NCBI GenBank assembly: GCA_030731565.1
Contig: JANQTT010000102.1
Coordinates: forward strand, 518-8,969
Direction: 5' to 3'
DNA: 8,452 bases
From: Rickettsiaceae bacterium
GTDB taxonomy: Bacteria > Pseudomonadota > Alphaproteobacteria > Rickettsiales > Rickettsiaceae
In this document: piece after piece, positions 6,352 to 8,452 of the stretch
How positions within the stretch are numbered: position 1 is the first letter of the stretch
Layout: each line of letters opens with the position of its first letter
Position numbers and translations under genes: made by a program
The notes under the pieces: model-generated
The model's input: the letters and a program-made list of their open reading frames with translations, nothing else
Databases searched by the model: none
Told to the model about the DNA's origin: nothing

Positions 6352-7686
6352 TTATAATAACCCTTTAAGCTGCTTTAAATGCATAACTTGATTTAAGCCA
6401 GAAAAATCTTCCTTGAAACTACAATAAATTTGCTTGAACCCTAACTTTGATGCTTCTTTTACTCTAGCTTCGGTTTGAGATACTTTGCGAACTTCTCCAG
6501 ACAACCCTACTTCGCCAAAAAATATACTACCTTTTGGTAATGGCGTATTACTTGCAGCTGAGATCAAAGCAGCAGCTACAGCTAAATCTGCCGCAGGCTC
6601 AGTTATCCTTAAGCCACCAGCAACGCTTAAATAGACTTCATGTGCAGCTAAATTTAAACCGAACCTTACTCCCAGCACTGCTATAATCATTGAAAGCCTG
6701 TTGTTATCCCAACCAACTACAGACCTTCTTGGGGTTGCCATATTTGTTGGAGCAATTAACGCTTGAATCTCAATAAGCAGTGGCCTTGAACCTTCAATGC
6801 CAGCAAATACCGCGCTGCCACTTACATTATTCTCACGTTCCATAAGAAACAGCTCTGAAGGATTTGAGATTTCAATTAGGCCTTTTGCAGTCATCTCGAA
6901 GACCCCAATTTCATTTACTCCGCCAAAGCGATTTTTAATTGAGCGCAATATACGGAAATGATTGTTATGATCTCCTTCAAAATAAAGAACCGTATCAACC
7001 ATATGTTCAAGCACTTTTGGACCGGCTAACTGACCATCCTTATTAACATGGCAAGCAAGCAAAAGAGTGATATTATTCTGCTTTGCATAATTAATCAGCA
7101 TATTTGAACATGCCCTGATCTGAGATACAGTTCCAGGCGATGAAGACAGATCACTTGTAGCGATTGTTTGAATTGAATCAATAACTACAAGATCTAATTT
7201 CTGTTTATTTTTGTCAATTGTTGAAATAATATCCTCAACATTAGTAGCAGATAGCAATCCTGTCTTATTATCTTTAATACCAAGGCGCGTTGCCCTAAGC
7301 TTTATCTGATTCGTTGATTCCTCACCTGTAATATAAAGACATCCCATATCATTTTGCGATAAACTTGAAGAAAGTTGTAATAAAAGAGTAGACTTACCAA
7401 TCCCGGGGTCACCGCCGATAAGTATTGCAGAACCAGAAACAAGACCCCCGCCGAGCACCCGATTCAGCTCTTCGATTGGAGTTTTCATGCGTATTGTTGA
7501 CTCTACTTCATCAGCTAGGCTTTGCAAGACTTGAGCATTGCCAATTTTCGATACTCCTATTTTGCTTGCGGACATGATTTCTTCCAAAATAGTTCCCCAT
7601 TCCATACAGTCTGGACATTGGCCCATCCATTTAGCGCTGACGCTTCCACAAGCCGCACAAGCAAATTGTTTTTTATTCTTGCTCAT
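6352..7686 (-). CDS. radA: DNA repair and recombination protein RadA
   Basis: RadA (also called Sms) is a hexameric, RecA-like DNA motor that promotes branch migration and processing of recombination intermediates. The 444-aa product is complete and close to the usual 450-460 aa. A four-cysteine zinc finger (Cys10, Cys13, Cys24, Cys27) is followed by an ATPase core with Walker A GGDPGIGKST (91-100), a Walker B strand LDLVVID (164-170) and the RadA-specific KNRFG (251-255). The C-terminal part (about 285-444) is the Lon-protease-like domain, with GEVGLSGEVR at 391-400. It is the last gene of the minus-strand chain. Its ATG at 7686 lies inside the end of rsmD (14-base overlap) with no good Shine-Dalgarno, which implies translational coupling. 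It converges on the cold-shock gene across a hairpin terminator. No key residue is missing. Confidence 0.97.
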   Translation of the reverse strand: MSKNKKQFACAACGSVSAKWMGQCPDCMEWGTILEEIMSASKIGVSKIGNAQVLQSLADEVESTIRMKTPIEELNRVLGGGLVSGSAILIGGDPGIGKSTLLLQLSSSLSQNDMGCLYITGEESTNQIKLRATRLGIKDNKTGLLSATNVEDIISTIDKNKQKLDLVVIDSIQTIATSDLSSSPGTVSQIRACSNMLINYAKQNNITLLLACHVNKDGQLAGPKVLEHMVDTVLYFEGDHNNHFRILRSIKNRFGGVNEIGVFEMTAKGLIEISNPSELFLMERENNVSGSAVFAGIEGSRPLLIEIQALIAPTNMATPRRSVVGWDNNRLSMIIAVLGVRFGLNLAAHEVYLSVAGGLRITEPAADLAVAAALISAASNTPLPKGSIFFGEVGLSGEVRKVSQTEARVKEASKLGFKQIYCSFKEDFSGLNQVMHLKQLKGLL

Positions 7687-8236
7687 ATCTTAAAATCAAT
7701 AATTTATTATTACCGTATATTTTTTCTTTAATTAATATTATATTTTGTGGCATAGCCAAAGCTTCACGTTTTTCCATCTCTACTGCAATAATTGCATTAT
7801 TTTTTAACCATTTATTCTTAATCAAGCTTATAAGAGACTTCTCTACGAATTGATTGTAATAAGGGGGATCCATGAAAACAAGGCTAAATTGCTCAGACGC
7901 AAGAGGTAAACTAATCGCACTTGCTAAAAGAAATTTAACGTTATCCTCTTCATTTATTTTTACTGCAAAACCTTTTGCTACTTTCAAGTGATCCTTATTA
8001 TTATCTAAAAGAGTAATAGTTTTGGCTCCTCTTGACAGGCCTTCAAACGAAAGTGAGCCAGTACCTGCGAATAGATCAAGTATTTCAGCGCCTTCAAAAG
8101 GAGGCTTATCTATAAATTCCCCGGAAGATAATACACTAAATAATGCCTCACGAAATTTAGTTGTCGATGGTCGATAATTTGAATTCTTTAAAGACGGAAT
8201 TATCCTATTTTTATGTTTCCCAGCGATAATTTTCAT
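7673..8236 (-). CDS. rsmD: 16S rRNA (guanine(966)-N(2))-methyltransferase RsmD
   Basis: It uses S-adenosylmethionine to methylate N2 of G966 (E. coli numbering) of 16S rRNA in the assembling small subunit. The 187-aa product (about the normal 180-200) has the typical start [11 protein letters not shown] and [15 protein letters not shown] (22-36). The SAM-binding motif I is [19 protein letters not shown] (near 53-71), and the catalytic motif IV is DPPYY (near 122-126). I chose the ATG at 8236. A TTG one codon earlier (8239) is also possible, because AGAGG (8250-8246) sits 6 bases from the TTG and 9 from the ATG. The gene starts within the last 26 bases of rluB and ends within radA, so all three are probably co-transcribed and coupled. 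The product appears intact. Confidence 0.95.
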   Translation of the reverse strand: MKIIAGKHKNRIIPSLKNSNYRPSTTKFREALFSVLSSGEFIDKPPFEGAEILDLFAGTGSLSFEGLSRGAKTITLLDNNKDHLKVAKGFAVKINEEDNVKFLLASAISLPLASEQFSLVFMDPPYYNQFVEKSLISLIKNKWLKNNAIIAVEMEKREALAMPQNIILIKEKIYGNNKLLILRYEQE

Positions 8237-8452
8237 CAATTTTTACCTCTTTAAATTCTCCAGGTTGCATATAGCCTATATTATAAATACCATAATTAGT
8301 GCGTATTAACCTACTTACTTCAAAACCAAAATGCTCAAATATTTTACGGATTTCTCGGTTCTTGCCTTCAGTAAGTACAACTTCATACCATGAATTAGCG
8401 CCAGTTTTTTTACTTAATTTTATTGATTTAGGACGATATACAACCCCGTCAA
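8211..8452 (-). CDS. rluB: Pseudouridine synthase, RluB/RsuA family (3' end only)
   Basis: The C-terminal 79 residues of a pseudouridine synthase enter from the right edge (first whole codon at 8450-8448) and end at a TAA at 8213-8211. The visible part includes [18 protein letters not shown], then [13 protein letters not shown] and MQPGEFKEV. These are hallmarks of the RluB/RsuA/RluE group, where the [10 protein letters not shown] segment lines the RNA-binding side of the active site. RluB modifies U2605 of 23S rRNA in E. coli. The subfamily choice rests on the NREIRK wording and on the rsmD neighbour, since an rluB-rsmD pair is common in alphaproteobacteria. The catalytic aspartate and S4 domain lie outside the window. 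The stop is 26 bases inside rsmD, out of frame with it. Confidence 0.9.
   Translation of the reverse strand, partial: DGVVYRPKSIKLSKKTGANSWYEVVLTEGKNREIRKIFEHFGFEVSRLIRTNYGIYNIGYMQPGEFKEVKIDENYRWET

Noticed and set aside
7522..7731. Plus-strand 69-codon ORF opposite radA and rsmD ends
   Set aside because: It is antisense to the zinc-finger end of radA; its cysteines and other residues are chance products of that region.

Overview
The window is an AT-rich bacterial chromosome segment with densely packed, partly overlapping genes separated by a few gene-poor gaps. The gene content points to an alphaproteobacterium. An ELM1-like (DUF1022) protein is typical of that class and of plants, and an rluB-rsmD pair is common there. 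The strong A/T bias, reduced spacing and possible gene remnants would suit a host-associated lineage such as Rickettsiales or a relative. That placement is inference from style and family distribution, not from a marker gene.

Left part, plus strand (1-5704): the 3' portion of a type I ABC exporter (transmembrane plus ATPase domains in one chain), then a GDP-mannose module. The module is a ManC-type mannose-1-phosphate guanylyltransferase overlapping a ManB-type phosphomannomutase by 23 bases. A stand-alone ELM1-like gene follows. Together these look like sugar-nucleotide supply for a surface glycan, a membrane exporter that might move a lipid or glycan, and a GT-B-like protein of unknown function. 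The most notable point is that ManC keeps its guanylyltransferase motifs, but its C-terminal cupin (phosphomannose isomerase) domain has lost every expected metal ligand. The step from fructose-6-phosphate to mannose-6-phosphate probably has to come from elsewhere.

Middle (5705-6351): a 376-base stretch with no intact gene. It holds a possible weak terminator, a tiny ORF that may be the remains of a GNAT acetyltransferase, and a near-perfect 33-base hairpin just upstream of a canonical cold-shock protein gene. The cold-shock gene converges on the next operon across a strong 13-bp hairpin terminator.

Right part, minus strand (8452 down to 6352): an overlapping chain, rluB (3' end only, cut by the window edge), rsmD and radA. 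These are two ribosomal RNA modification enzymes and a recombination ATPase, all apparently intact where visible. I see no CRISPR array, tRNA, rRNA, insertion sequence or phage gene. Apart from the degenerate cupin, the decayed gap and the ELM1 context, this is mostly conserved housekeeping sequence, and I found no convincing new multi-gene system.
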